This document shows positions 1-5,379 of a stretch of DNA of 5,379 nucleotides, in pieces. Position numbers and translations under genes: made by a program. Location: assembly GCA_009781925.1 (NCBI GenBank), contig WQUU01000124.1, positions 1 to 5,379 of the forward strand. Reading direction: 5' to 3'. Positions within the stretch are counted from its first letter, which is position 1, and every line of letters starts with the position of its first letter. The notes below the pieces were generated by a model. The model saw only the letters and a program-made list of their open reading frames with translations, had not been told where the DNA came from and did no database searches. The DNA comes from Bacillota bacterium (GTDB lineage Bacteria; Bacillota; Clostridia; Oscillospirales; Oscillospiraceae).

Positions 1-242
1 AGGCCCTTGTAGGCGAGCGCGGCGATATTTTCGGTATTCAGATCCAGCGCCTCAATCTCGGCAATGCGTCTCAGCACAGCCGCGTTGCGCCGAAGATCAT
101 AAGCCTTAACCTCCATATCCAGCGAAGCGGCGTACCTCTCCAACTCACTGAATTTAAGGCGGTTATGATCGCCGTACTGTTCGTAAAGCGAATCTACAAG
201 CCGCACAGCGTCGGCATCGGTCAATTTTTTAGGTCTACCCAT
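1..242 (-). CDS. Small DNA-binding-type accessory protein of the recombinase operon (3' end cut by window edge)
   Basis: Eighty residues are visible, from an ATG at 242-240 to the window edge, with no stop. A strong Shine-Dalgarno sequence (AGGAGAG, minus strand, 257-251) lies 8 bases upstream, so the start is well supported although it sits inside the end of the preceding recombinase gene (8-base overlap). The protein begins MGRPKK, a short basic, AT-hook-like start. Residues 29-53 look like a helix-turn-helix (FSELERYAASLDMEVKAYDL), followed by a charged heptad-like helix (RRIAEIEALDL, about 58-68). By position and style it matches the small last protein of Tn554-like modules (TnpC-type), thought to assist or orient the recombinases. 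I infer a DNA-binding or recombinase-accessory role and do not recognise a specific family. It could instead be a regulator of the operon. Confidence 0.75.
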   Translation of the reverse strand, partial: MGRPKKLTDADAVRLVDSLYEQYGDHNRLKFSELERYAASLDMEVKAYDLRRNAAVLRRIAEIEALDLNTENIAALAYKG

Positions 243-1827
243 TGTCAAATCTCTCCTGTATACTCATAGCGTAACGATTTCCGCTGTGCTGTAGCCGCAG
301 CAACGCCGCCGTGATGTCCTCCGGGTATCCCAGGCCCTTGCGGACAAGTTCAACTGCCTGCATGAGATAACGGCTGTCCGCGTCTACCGCGCTTTTTGCG
401 GCGGCTTCGCTGACCACAAAGCGCAGTCCCTGTGCGTCTGGCCAGTAGTGAGGGCATACGGCGCATTCACCGATTCGCCCACCCGCGCCGACCGCTTTCA
501 AACAGTCGCTGATGCTATTGTTTTGAAAATGGCCCGATCCGCAGAACCCGTCTGCTACGCGCCATGATTCGGCAGGTTTCGAGAGGAAATACTTGTTGGG
601 GTTGCCCGTGACGGTTGAGTCCGCGCCGCCCCGGTGCTTACGGAGCCGTTCAACTGTCACGCACTCGATGAGATTTGAGATATTGGTGTAATAATGTGAG
701 CTGATGTCAATGTCGGCGTGTCCGGCAAGCTCACGGCAGATCACAGGTGATCCGCCGGAGATAATGAGATTGACCATTGCCAGGTGTCGGGTGTCGCCGA
801 GCTTTATCGCGCTGATCTCAATACCGCTTGGAACAATGACGTTCTCATAAAATGACTGCATACAGGTGCATAGATCTTGATATGAATAATATCTGTGGTT
901 CCGAGATACAGCCCGATCTGACAAGTATTTGGAATGCGGCTCGACCAGAAACAGAGTGTTTAACTGTGTCTGGGCCATATTCTTTGTCGCGTCCAGGTAT
1001 CCGCGCAACGCGCGCCCCAACCCGTCCGTTATCTCGTACCTGTGCATTTCATAATCTTCGTTGATTCTGTAAGCGATCTTTTGACCGCCGCCTTTTAATT
1101 TACTGCGCCGGACAGTGACGGAGCATCTCCCGCCGTGATCGTCAAGGCAATTCCGTGGGGTCAGCAGAAGCTCCGTTACCCGTAGCGGCAGGATCGCGGT
1201 GAGATTCCACCAGAAATACAACGGGAAGTAAAACAGTTTTTCTTTCGTGTCGGCGGATTTCCAAAAATCCGCGAGAATGTCGTTGAAGCGCAAATATGAT
1301 TTGAAGTCCGCGAGGATTCTTTGCCGGCGTTTATCATTGCTTCGCCAGTCCTCTGCTTTGCGTTCTGAGAGCCGTTCAATGACCCAATCCCGTTCAGCGG
1401 AGCCGCCGGGTAATAGCTGTAGGAACTCCGCAATATGAGCTGGGTACTCTTCTGATACCGCCGCGCAGGCGGCGTCCATAGTGGAGAGCCGGAGCAACTC
1501 CCGCGCTATATCCTGCAAAGTGTACGCTGTCAGTTTGCCGAGTAGGAATGCGATATACACTTTTATGCAGGTGCGATATTCCTCAATACAGCAGTCAATC
1601 CACGGTAGGATCGTTTGACGCCGGACGTTGAAGCTCATCAATTTCGTTGTTTTCTTTTCATCGCTTATTTGCCACACGTCGTCATCAAAGCTATCGCTAA
1701 GCATGATGCCCCGCAGTTTGTACTCCGCGAAAATACGCCTCGCGTCCCTAAGTGTATCGGCGCTCAGCTCACGGATAACGCGCGACCGGCTGTAATTACC
1801 AGCGAATTCTTCACGCAACGCGATCAT
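235..1827 (-). CDS. Third tyrosine recombinase of the trio, with cysteine-rich C-terminal domain
   Basis: The gene encodes 530 residues starting at ATG 1827-1825, with a Shine-Dalgarno GAAGGGAG (1845-1838) 10 bases upstream, 3 bases after the previous stop. Residues 1-65 form an N-terminal region with a FDDDVW motif. Residues 65-180 look like an alpha-helical core-binding domain. The catalytic domain runs about 195-390: box I PLRVTEL (R216, E219), a basic beta-hairpin RSKLKGGGQK (K243, K245 or K250 as catalytic lysine), box II LGDTRHL (R347, H348), LAGHADID (H370) and SHYYTN with Tyr379 or Tyr380 as nucleophile. The usual first histidine of box II (HxxR) reads Gly344. After the catalytic domain a cysteine-rich tail has C429, H433, C442, C455, C458 and H460, probably binding zinc. 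It should act on the ends of the element together with the two upstream recombinases. The length exceeds a simple XerC/D-type enzyme (about 300) because of both extensions. Family assignment is strong; the exact role in the trio is inferred. Confidence 0.9.
   Translation of the reverse strand: MIALREEFAGNYSRSRVIRELSADTLRDARRIFAEYKLRGIMLSDSFDDDVWQISDEKKTTKLMSFNVRRQTILPWIDCCIEEYRTCIKVYIAFLLGKLTAYTLQDIARELLRLSTMDAACAAVSEEYPAHIAEFLQLLPGGSAERDWVIERLSERKAEDWRSNDKRRQRILADFKSYLRFNDILADFWKSADTKEKLFYFPLYFWWNLTAILPLRVTELLLTPRNCLDDHGGRCSVTVRRSKLKGGGQKIAYRINEDYEMHRYEITDGLGRALRGYLDATKNMAQTQLNTLFLVEPHSKYLSDRAVSRNHRYYSYQDLCTCMQSFYENVIVPSGIEISAIKLGDTRHLAMVNLIISGGSPVICRELAGHADIDISSHYYTNISNLIECVTVERLRKHRGGADSTVTGNPNKYFLSKPAESWRVADGFCGSGHFQNNSISDCLKAVGAGGRIGECAVCPHYWPDAQGLRFVVSEAAAKSAVDADSRYLMQAVELVRKGLGYPEDITAALLRLQHSGNRYAMSIQERFDNG
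251..257 (-). promoter_or_regulatory. Ribosome binding site of the small fourth gene
   Basis: AGGAGAG on the minus strand, followed by an 8-base spacer (ATTTGACA) and the ATG at 242. It lies within the last codons of the third recombinase gene. It is the best Shine-Dalgarno in the window and fixes the start of the small gene. Confidence 0.8.
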
Positions 1828-1830
1828 TGC

Positions 1831-3705
1831 TCATGCGCTCCCTTCAACGATGTCCAGTAGAGGCGATAGGTCTGTACCCGGAACCAATGCCTTCGCGCAG
1901 GACATGATTTCGGTTATTGCCGGTAAAACCGCATCGCTCAGCAGTGCGGTATATCTCCATATTTCACTGTCCGTCGCATTATCCCGAAGATGTCTGAGCC
2001 TGCCAAACTCGCTCATCATAAAGCGTAACGCCGACTTTGTAAGGATCTCGTACCCGCAGCCAATACATCCGGCGCGATCTGGATAGGGACAAGACCGGCC
2101 CACAGCGACCATGAGACAGAGGCAATCATTGATACGGCTCGGAGCATTTCCTGAAACGATGTTTTGCAGCACAAGGCCAATGCCACCCCGATCAATAGTA
2201 ATGTTATTGATAAGAGCGGTTACAGTCTCTCGCGCCTTGCGCAGAGAGGTTTCCGCCGCTGTTAATAAATTCTCGATTTGGAACGGGTTGAGCCCGATTT
2301 TCTGAATTAAAAGTGTTTGGCTATGGATGGGTAATTGTTTGAACTCCTTGCCCGCGTATATTTCCAATAACGCCGCCGGGATGAAGCTGAACACCCCGCG
2401 CTCGAACATCTCGCGGGCGATAAATTCCGGCGAGTATCCTGTAAAGTTGGCGTCCTTTAGATAAATCTCCGTGATCTCCGGCAATGTGCTGATACCGCCC
2501 TTATGACTTCTGGCCAATGCCGCTAAAATATATCCCTTTGGTTGTCCCGGTTCGTCTTTCAGACTCGCAACGGCGTCAATTCCTTGCAGGTATGATTTGT
2601 TGCAACGTCTGACAGACCACGGGCGTCTTCCCATAGCCGTTACAAACTCAGCCCCAAAAAATTGGTTATAGATTGATCTGTAATCGCCGGGAAATATGAA
2701 TTGCTCACCCTGGGACACATCGGGATGGTGTGCCAGTGCCAAGGCGATGATTGTCCCCAGTGGGGTTCGCAGGCTCTCGGGTATAAACAGTTTTAACTCC
2801 GATATGTTCTGATATGCCGCTGTTTTTGAGGGTTTTATGCCTTTCATTTGCAGCCTGAACGTCAGCTCATTTGTCAGTGCGGCCGCCAAATATTCCGGAA
2901 ATGTGCCGCTTAAAATACCCCCAAGAATTTTCTCATGGGCATATGGCACCCGTGGAGCCGGGAGTCTGGCCATATCCGAGCTGCGCAGAGCACATACAAA
3001 GCACATGGCTGTGTATAGCCACACATCGGCATATTGAGGAGAGGCCGCCGCTTTTTCAATTAACCGCTGCCGTCGCCACATATCCTCGTTAAATACGCAG
3101 TACGCCATGACGGCAAAATCCTTCAACGGATACGCGCCGTTTTCGCCGCCTATTTTCCCTCGGGGATCGAATTGATAGTCCCATTTGCTCAGTTTGACGG
3201 ACTGTATGAAATCCGCAAACGCTCGTGCCGAGGCTAAAGAGGCTTCGCCATCCAGCAAACGGACAAATGCTTCAATTTCCGATTCATCGCAAGAAGTAAT
3301 CTCTTTGCTGATATTGGCAAAGAGGCAGTCCAGCAACTTCCAAGCATACGTTTTATCCCTGATCCCGCTGTCAAAGATAAATTTGCGATAAAGCCCGCAT
3401 GTTTCCGGGTAAATTGGCTCAAAATGGGACAAGAGCAAATCCAACTTTACATGATTTGGTCGCTTGTACGCGGATAGCCACAGAGCTAACGAATCGCGGA
3501 TCGCAGCGCTGCCTGCCGGTGTTATACATGTCTCTTTGCCACACGGTTCCGGGCTTAAACCGAACCAGTCATTGACGTCCATAAACTCCAATAACCACAT
3601 TCGGTCGCGGCTGGCGCCGCAATACAGGGACTTCAGCTCAGATGCGAGCTGTGCGGCAAACGTGAACAGGTTGATCTCATTTGGCAAGCTGTTTTTCCCC
3701 CTCAC
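1831..3705 (-). CDS. Second, highly divergent tyrosine recombinase of the trio with long C-terminal extension
   Basis: The gene encodes 624 residues from a GTG at 3705-3703. A TTG at 3687-3685, giving 618 residues, has the far better Shine-Dalgarno (GAGGGGG, 9 bases upstream) and may be the true start. Either start overlaps the end of the upstream recombinase gene (29 or 11 bases), implying translational coupling. Numbering from GTG, residues 85-175 may be the core-binding domain. The catalytic domain is weak but traceable: CALRSSDMARL (R241, D244), a possible lysine near 288-294, WSVRRCNKSYL (R366, R367; the family histidine reads Trp363), ARSHKGG (H401) and TEIYLKD (Tyr415). The H-to-Y gap is about five residues longer than usual. 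About 210 residues follow the tyrosine, with a C-x-C-x8-C-x7-C-x2-C cluster at 528-550 that suggests a zinc ribbon. TnpB of Tn554 (about 630 residues) is similar in size and gene order. The protein may be a catalytic or a structural partner. Confidence 0.85.
   Translation of the reverse strand: MRGKNSLPNEINLFTFAAQLASELKSLYCGASRDRMWLLEFMDVNDWFGLSPEPCGKETCITPAGSAAIRDSLALWLSAYKRPNHVKLDLLLSHFEPIYPETCGLYRKFIFDSGIRDKTYAWKLLDCLFANISKEITSCDESEIEAFVRLLDGEASLASARAFADFIQSVKLSKWDYQFDPRGKIGGENGAYPLKDFAVMAYCVFNEDMWRRQRLIEKAAASPQYADVWLYTAMCFVCALRSSDMARLPAPRVPYAHEKILGGILSGTFPEYLAAALTNELTFRLQMKGIKPSKTAAYQNISELKLFIPESLRTPLGTIIALALAHHPDVSQGEQFIFPGDYRSIYNQFFGAEFVTAMGRRPWSVRRCNKSYLQGIDAVASLKDEPGQPKGYILAALARSHKGGISTLPEITEIYLKDANFTGYSPEFIAREMFERGVFSFIPAALLEIYAGKEFKQLPIHSQTLLIQKIGLNPFQIENLLTAAETSLRKARETVTALINNITIDRGGIGLVLQNIVSGNAPSRINDCLCLMVAVGRSCPYPDRAGCIGCGYEILTKSALRFMMSEFGRLRHLRDNATDSEIWRYTALLSDAVLPAITEIMSCAKALVPGTDLSPLLDIVEGSA
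1838..1845 (-). promoter_or_regulatory. Ribosome binding site of the third recombinase gene
   Basis: GAAGGGAG on the minus strand, inside the end of the second recombinase gene, 10 bases before ATG 1827. It favours this ATG over the ATG overlapping the stop codon (ATGA, 1834-1831), which is out of frame and stops after a few codons. Confidence 0.65.
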
Positions 3706-5128
3706 CCATCAATATCTCGGTTAAGATCGCTCCGCTCGCCTCCAATTCCTTAACCAGGTCGCCTTTGTTCTGAAGATAGATAAATGCGCTTTCCGGGTTT
3801 TTGTCACCGCGCCAATATTGAATTTGTGCGATGTCCTCGCCGTGCAGAACAAGTTGCACGGAGAACCAGTGCCGGAGCGCATGTAGTCCGAGCCGATTTT
3901 CATACAGCAACTGCCCATAAATGCGCATTTCAGGATCTTCGCTGTCAAAGAGCTGTTTACGCAAATGCTGTGAAACCAATTTCTCAAAACGGCTGGAGTA
4001 ATTTTTGTACGTCATCGCAAGCCCGTCGGAATTTACAAACATCGGGCAATAGTCCGCTTCAAAGCTATGCTCATCAAGCCAACGCTTGTGATGTTCATAC
4101 GCGGCGCAGAACGCACGGATGAACGGCGGGTAGACACACTGCTTTCGCTCCCGCTTGATTCTGCCAACAATAACGCCGTCACTTCGCATAGGCAGCTCAC
4201 GGGTCAGGTCGATCTCGACCTTGCGCACATCCGGGCCTATTCGCGTAAATAGTATCCCTCCGCCGGTCGGACGCCCCTCCTGTCTGACATTGCAGACTTC
4301 TCCCGCCCTCAATCCTGCGAATGCCTGCACGCAGATTGCGAAGGCAATGTCAGGCGTGTAGCGAAACGCGAGGTTGAGCAGTGTTTGAAATGCTTTTGTC
4401 GGGAGTTCCCGAAATATCTCGTTGTACTGTGGGATATGTTTAACTTGGAACAGCGGAACCCGTTTTGTGACCCGCCGTCCACGCCGGTTATATACTGACT
4501 TTTCTGTATAGAGTTCGTCTGGCTCCAGTAACACAAATCCGCCGAACCGGGCTTTCAACCGGCGAAAGAAATCCGTCACATGGTTGATACATCTCTCAAT
4601 CGTTGATCGGCTGCGAAAATTACCGCTTGGGCCTTGCTCATACGCATAGCTCTGAAAAAATGTGTTGACCGCCTCCCAATTTACACGAAAGACATGATCA
4701 ATCTCAAACTTTTCATATTGATCGATGATGATATAGTTGAGCATTGTACAGATATGGTACAGCCGCTCATTACTGCTGGACGTTAACGGGACAGACACCC
4801 CGCCGGAATATGGTTCCGCGTACAGATGCAGCCCAGTAAACCGAACAATGTCGCCGTATCCGTTACGCAGGACGATAAGCGGTCTGGTGTATACCGACCC
4901 ATCCGGCGCGGTTAGTTTGTGGAAATACAGCCCATAGTGATAATCTTTTCTCGATACGTCGTTGGGCTGAAATGAGACGAGTTCTCTAGCCAAGTCCGTG
5001 TCCCTCCGCCTGTAGATATGCGTTATTATACCGTCGCAAATCTCGAAAGAACAAGTCTTGTTTTTCAAAATTTTGTATAATAACGTGCCGGAGTGTTGCC
5101 TTTTAACGGTGTTAAGGCGCCAGGGCAT
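3677..5128 (-). CDS. First tyrosine recombinase / integrase of the trio
   Basis: Starting at ATG 5128-5126, the protein has 483 residues. An in-frame TTG at 5146 would add six, but lies inside a leader hairpin; neither start has a clear Shine-Dalgarno. Residues 1-120 are an N-terminal domain I do not recognise. About 120-205 is the helical core-binding region, and about 240-455 is the catalytic domain. Box I reads AFAGLRAGEV (R274, E277), the basic hairpin GRIKRERKQCVYPP (K325 likely), and box II LGLHALRHWF (H416, R419, H420). The last block is YWRGDKNPESAFIYLQ, with Tyr451 as nucleophile; the usual LGH reads RGD, so that histidine is Asp442, with Trp439 three residues earlier. It is the most canonical member of the trio and probably the main strand-cleaving enzyme, acting at the element ends, one of which appears to lie just upstream of this gene. 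The stop TGA (3679-3677) overlaps the start of the next gene. Confidence 0.93.
   Translation of the reverse strand: MPWRLNTVKRQHSGTLLYKILKNKTCSFEICDGIITHIYRRRDTDLARELVSFQPNDVSRKDYHYGLYFHKLTAPDGSVYTRPLIVLRNGYGDIVRFTGLHLYAEPYSGGVSVPLTSSSNERLYHICTMLNYIIIDQYEKFEIDHVFRVNWEAVNTFFQSYAYEQGPSGNFRSRSTIERCINHVTDFFRRLKARFGGFVLLEPDELYTEKSVYNRRGRRVTKRVPLFQVKHIPQYNEIFRELPTKAFQTLLNLAFRYTPDIAFAICVQAFAGLRAGEVCNVRQEGRPTGGGILFTRIGPDVRKVEIDLTRELPMRSDGVIVGRIKRERKQCVYPPFIRAFCAAYEHHKRWLDEHSFEADYCPMFVNSDGLAMTYKNYSSRFEKLVSQHLRKQLFDSEDPEMRIYGQLLYENRLGLHALRHWFSVQLVLHGEDIAQIQYWRGDKNPESAFIYLQNKGDLVKELEASGAILTEILMGEGEKQLAK
3697..3703 (-). promoter_or_regulatory. Likely ribosome binding site for the second recombinase gene (supports TTG start at 3687)
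   Basis: GAGGGGG on the minus strand, 9 bases (AAAAACAGC) before an in-frame TTG at 3687-3685. The longer GTG form at 3705 has only a weak GAG about 10 bases upstream. If TTG is used, the protein starts MPNEINLF and overlaps the first recombinase gene by 11 bases. Confidence 0.55.
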
Positions 5129-5137
5129 TAAAGAAGA

Positions 5138-5182
5138 AATGTACAAAACCCCGCTCTGAAGAGAACGGAGTTTTTGTACATT
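5138..5182 (-). promoter_or_regulatory. Leader hairpin upstream of the first recombinase gene (attenuator-like, or recombinase-binding inverted repeat)
   Basis: Arms 5138-5157 and 5162-5182 face each other across a 4-base loop (5158-5161). On the minus strand the RNA forms 20 pairs with one bulged A. Two of the pairs are G-U wobbles, which are mismatches on the plus strand. The descending arm ends GCGGGGUUUUGU, much like an intrinsic terminator, and the hairpin ends 9 bases before ATG 5128. The outer 11 bases of each arm are copies of the TTTTGTACATT unit. It could reduce read-through into the operon, hide the start region, or serve as a protein-binding site in DNA. The structure is seen directly; the role is inferred. 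Confidence 0.6.
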
Positions 5183-5223
5183 GCCGCTGATTTTGTTTTG
5201 TACATTTTGGAGTTTTGTAGATT
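5138..5223. repeat. Iterated 11-base units TTTTGTACATT (four copies, one inverted)
   Basis: TTTTGTACATT occurs at 5172-5182 and 5196-5206 in direct orientation. It occurs as its reverse complement AATGTACAAAA at 5138-5148, and once more with one change (TTTTGTAGATT) at 5213-5223. The sequence before two of the copies is also shared (GGAGTTTT at 5209-5216 and GGAGTTTTT at 5167-5175). Arrays of short repeats near the terminus and beside the first integrase gene are typical binding sites for tyrosine recombinases or their accessory proteins. The binding role is inferred. Confidence 0.65.
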
Positions 5224-5245
5224 TTTAGATGCAGTGTGCAAAACT
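5211..5245. other. Candidate tyrosine-recombinase core site / element end
   Basis: The left arm AGTTTTGTAGATT (5211-5223) and right arm AGTGTGCAAAACT (5233-5245) are inverted repeats matching at 10 of 13 positions. They flank the 9-base spacer TTTAGATGC (5224-5232). Two 11-13-base arms around a short spacer is the usual core-site layout for this enzyme family. The left arm belongs to the repeat family of the leader, while the right arm diverges, as expected if it came from the target. The centre reads GATGCA (5228-5233); the Tn554 insertion core, as I recall it, is GATGTA, one base different, which is weak support. The exact junction cannot be fixed without the other end or an empty site. Confidence 0.4.
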
Positions 5246-5252
5246 ATGTCAG
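5224..5252 (-). promoter_or_regulatory. Possible sigma-70-type promoter for the recombinase operon
   Basis: Minus strand: a -35 box CTGACA (5252-5247, 5 of 6 to TTGACA), a 17-base spacer, and a -10 box TCTAAA (5229-5224, 4 of 6 to TATAAT). Transcription would begin near 5217 and give a leader of about 90 bases that includes the repeats and the hairpin. The -10 box falls in the spacer of the candidate core site and the -35 box falls outside it. The -10 match is only moderate. Confidence 0.35.
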
Positions 5253-5269
5253 GTGTTGAAAATCCTGAC
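5248..5269. repeat. Short perfect inverted repeat GTCAGG...CCTGAC
   Basis: GTCAGG (5248-5253) and CCTGAC (5264-5269) are perfect 6-base inverted arms with a 10-base loop, just outside the candidate core site. Its minus-strand form is followed by ATAGTTTTG, so it could be a weak terminator for a gene entering from the right, or part of the target site. It overlaps the putative -35 box. Confidence 0.35.
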
Positions 5270-5318
5270 TATTTCGCTTGCTGGCGATTTTGCAGATTCA
5301 TCGGGTGTCTTTCACCTC

Positions 5319-5341
5319 GCTCCGGCGTCTCTCGCCGGGGC
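5319..5341. repeat. GC-rich hairpin in the right flank
   Basis: CCGGCG (5322-5327) and CGCCGG (5333-5338) pair around TCTCT. Outer pairs extend the stem to 9 bp (5319-5341) with one G-U on the plus strand. Only three T residues follow (TTT, 5342-5344), so it is a poor intrinsic terminator. A smaller hairpin, GGTG-TCTTT-CACC (5304-5316), precedes it. Function unknown. Confidence 0.4.
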
Positions 5342-5379
5342 TTTGGGCTGGTGCTCGCGGACACTCCTCCCGTCGGTCG

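Larger units (their letters stand above)
5246..5379. other. GC-rich flank of unassigned origin, probably the replicon outside the element
   Basis: From about 5290 the sequence becomes clearly richer in G and C than the AT-rich leader beside it. All three minus-strand frames are open at the right edge. The longest runs 36 codons to a TAG at 5271-5269; the others end at TGA near 5300 and near 5315. A plus-strand frame from ATG 5246 is open to the edge (44 codons) without a Shine-Dalgarno. None has recognisable protein character, so no gene is called. The region may be the 3' end of a gene or intergenic DNA next to the insertion point. Confidence 0.4.

Noticed and set aside
852..1064. Plus-strand open frames opposite the recombinase genes (this one and several of 60-86 codons)
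   Set aside because: All are antisense to well-supported recombinase domains; their composition is that of a complement of coding sequence.
3784..4122. Plus-strand open frame of 112 codons
   Set aside because: It lies entirely antisense to the catalytic domain of the first recombinase, has no ribosome site and no recognisable protein character.
1..5128. Assignment as a classical RIT element or as Tn554 itself
   Set aside because: Two of the proteins are much longer than RIT recombinases and carry cysteine-rich tails. Compared with Tn554 there is an extra large recombinase and no visible resistance cargo. The likeness is kept only as an analogy.
5129..5146. TTG at 5146 as start of the first recombinase
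   Set aside because: It sits in the descending arm of the leader hairpin with a G run only two bases away, and the six extra residues show no special feature. ATG 5128 is preferred, although it too lacks a clear ribosome site.
5138..5223. CRISPR array
   Set aside because: Units are only 11 bases, differ in orientation, and have spacings of 6 to 23 bases; no cas genes are present.
5246..5379. Plus-strand frame from ATG 5246, open to the right edge
   Set aside because: No Shine-Dalgarno, cysteine- and arginine-rich composition, and three other frames on the opposite strand are equally open, so openness here is not evidence of coding.
1..5379. tRNA or rRNA gene as integration target
   Set aside because: No tRNA-like cloverleaf or conserved rRNA segment was seen on either strand, including in the right flank.

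Overview
The window holds the recombinase module of an integrated mobile element, read entirely from the minus strand. It also appears to hold one end of that element, near position 5240. Going in the direction of transcription (right to left), there is a GC-rich flank (about 5246-5379) and a short AT-rich control and end region (about 5138-5245). Then come three large genes packed end to end: a 483-residue tyrosine recombinase, a 624-residue divergent tyrosine recombinase, and a 530-residue tyrosine recombinase. A fourth, small DNA-binding-type gene is cut by the left edge of the window after 80 residues. Genes 1 and 2 overlap, 2 and 3 are 3 bases apart, and 3 and 4 overlap by 8 bases, so this is one tightly coupled operon. 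No cargo gene is visible; any cargo would lie to the left of position 1.

The architecture resembles the three-gene transposition modules of the Tn554 type (TnpA, TnpB and a small TnpC), or other 'recombinase in trio' elements. Here there are three large recombinase-fold proteins plus a small fourth partner. All three large proteins keep the two arginines and the tyrosine of the family, and each seems to have changed one of the usual histidine positions. The second and third share a cysteine-rich, zinc-ribbon-like tail. The likely job of the set is cut-and-paste or site-specific insertion of the element, possibly as a hetero-oligomer.

The end region is the most interesting non-coding part. 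An 11-base unit, TTTTGTACATT, occurs twice directly, once in inverted orientation, and once more with a single change. The altered copy forms one arm of a 35-base imperfect inverted repeat (13-base arms matching at 10 positions, 9-base spacer) that has the layout of a tyrosine-recombinase core site. A 20-bp hairpin in the leader of the operon ends 9 bases before the first ATG and pairs better as minus-strand RNA than as DNA.

The Shine-Dalgarno sequences, the moderate G+C content and the module type suggest a Clostridia-like Firmicute from a gut or similar community. This is inference from style, not from a recognised host gene. Apart from the roughly 250 bases at the right, the window is essentially all coding.
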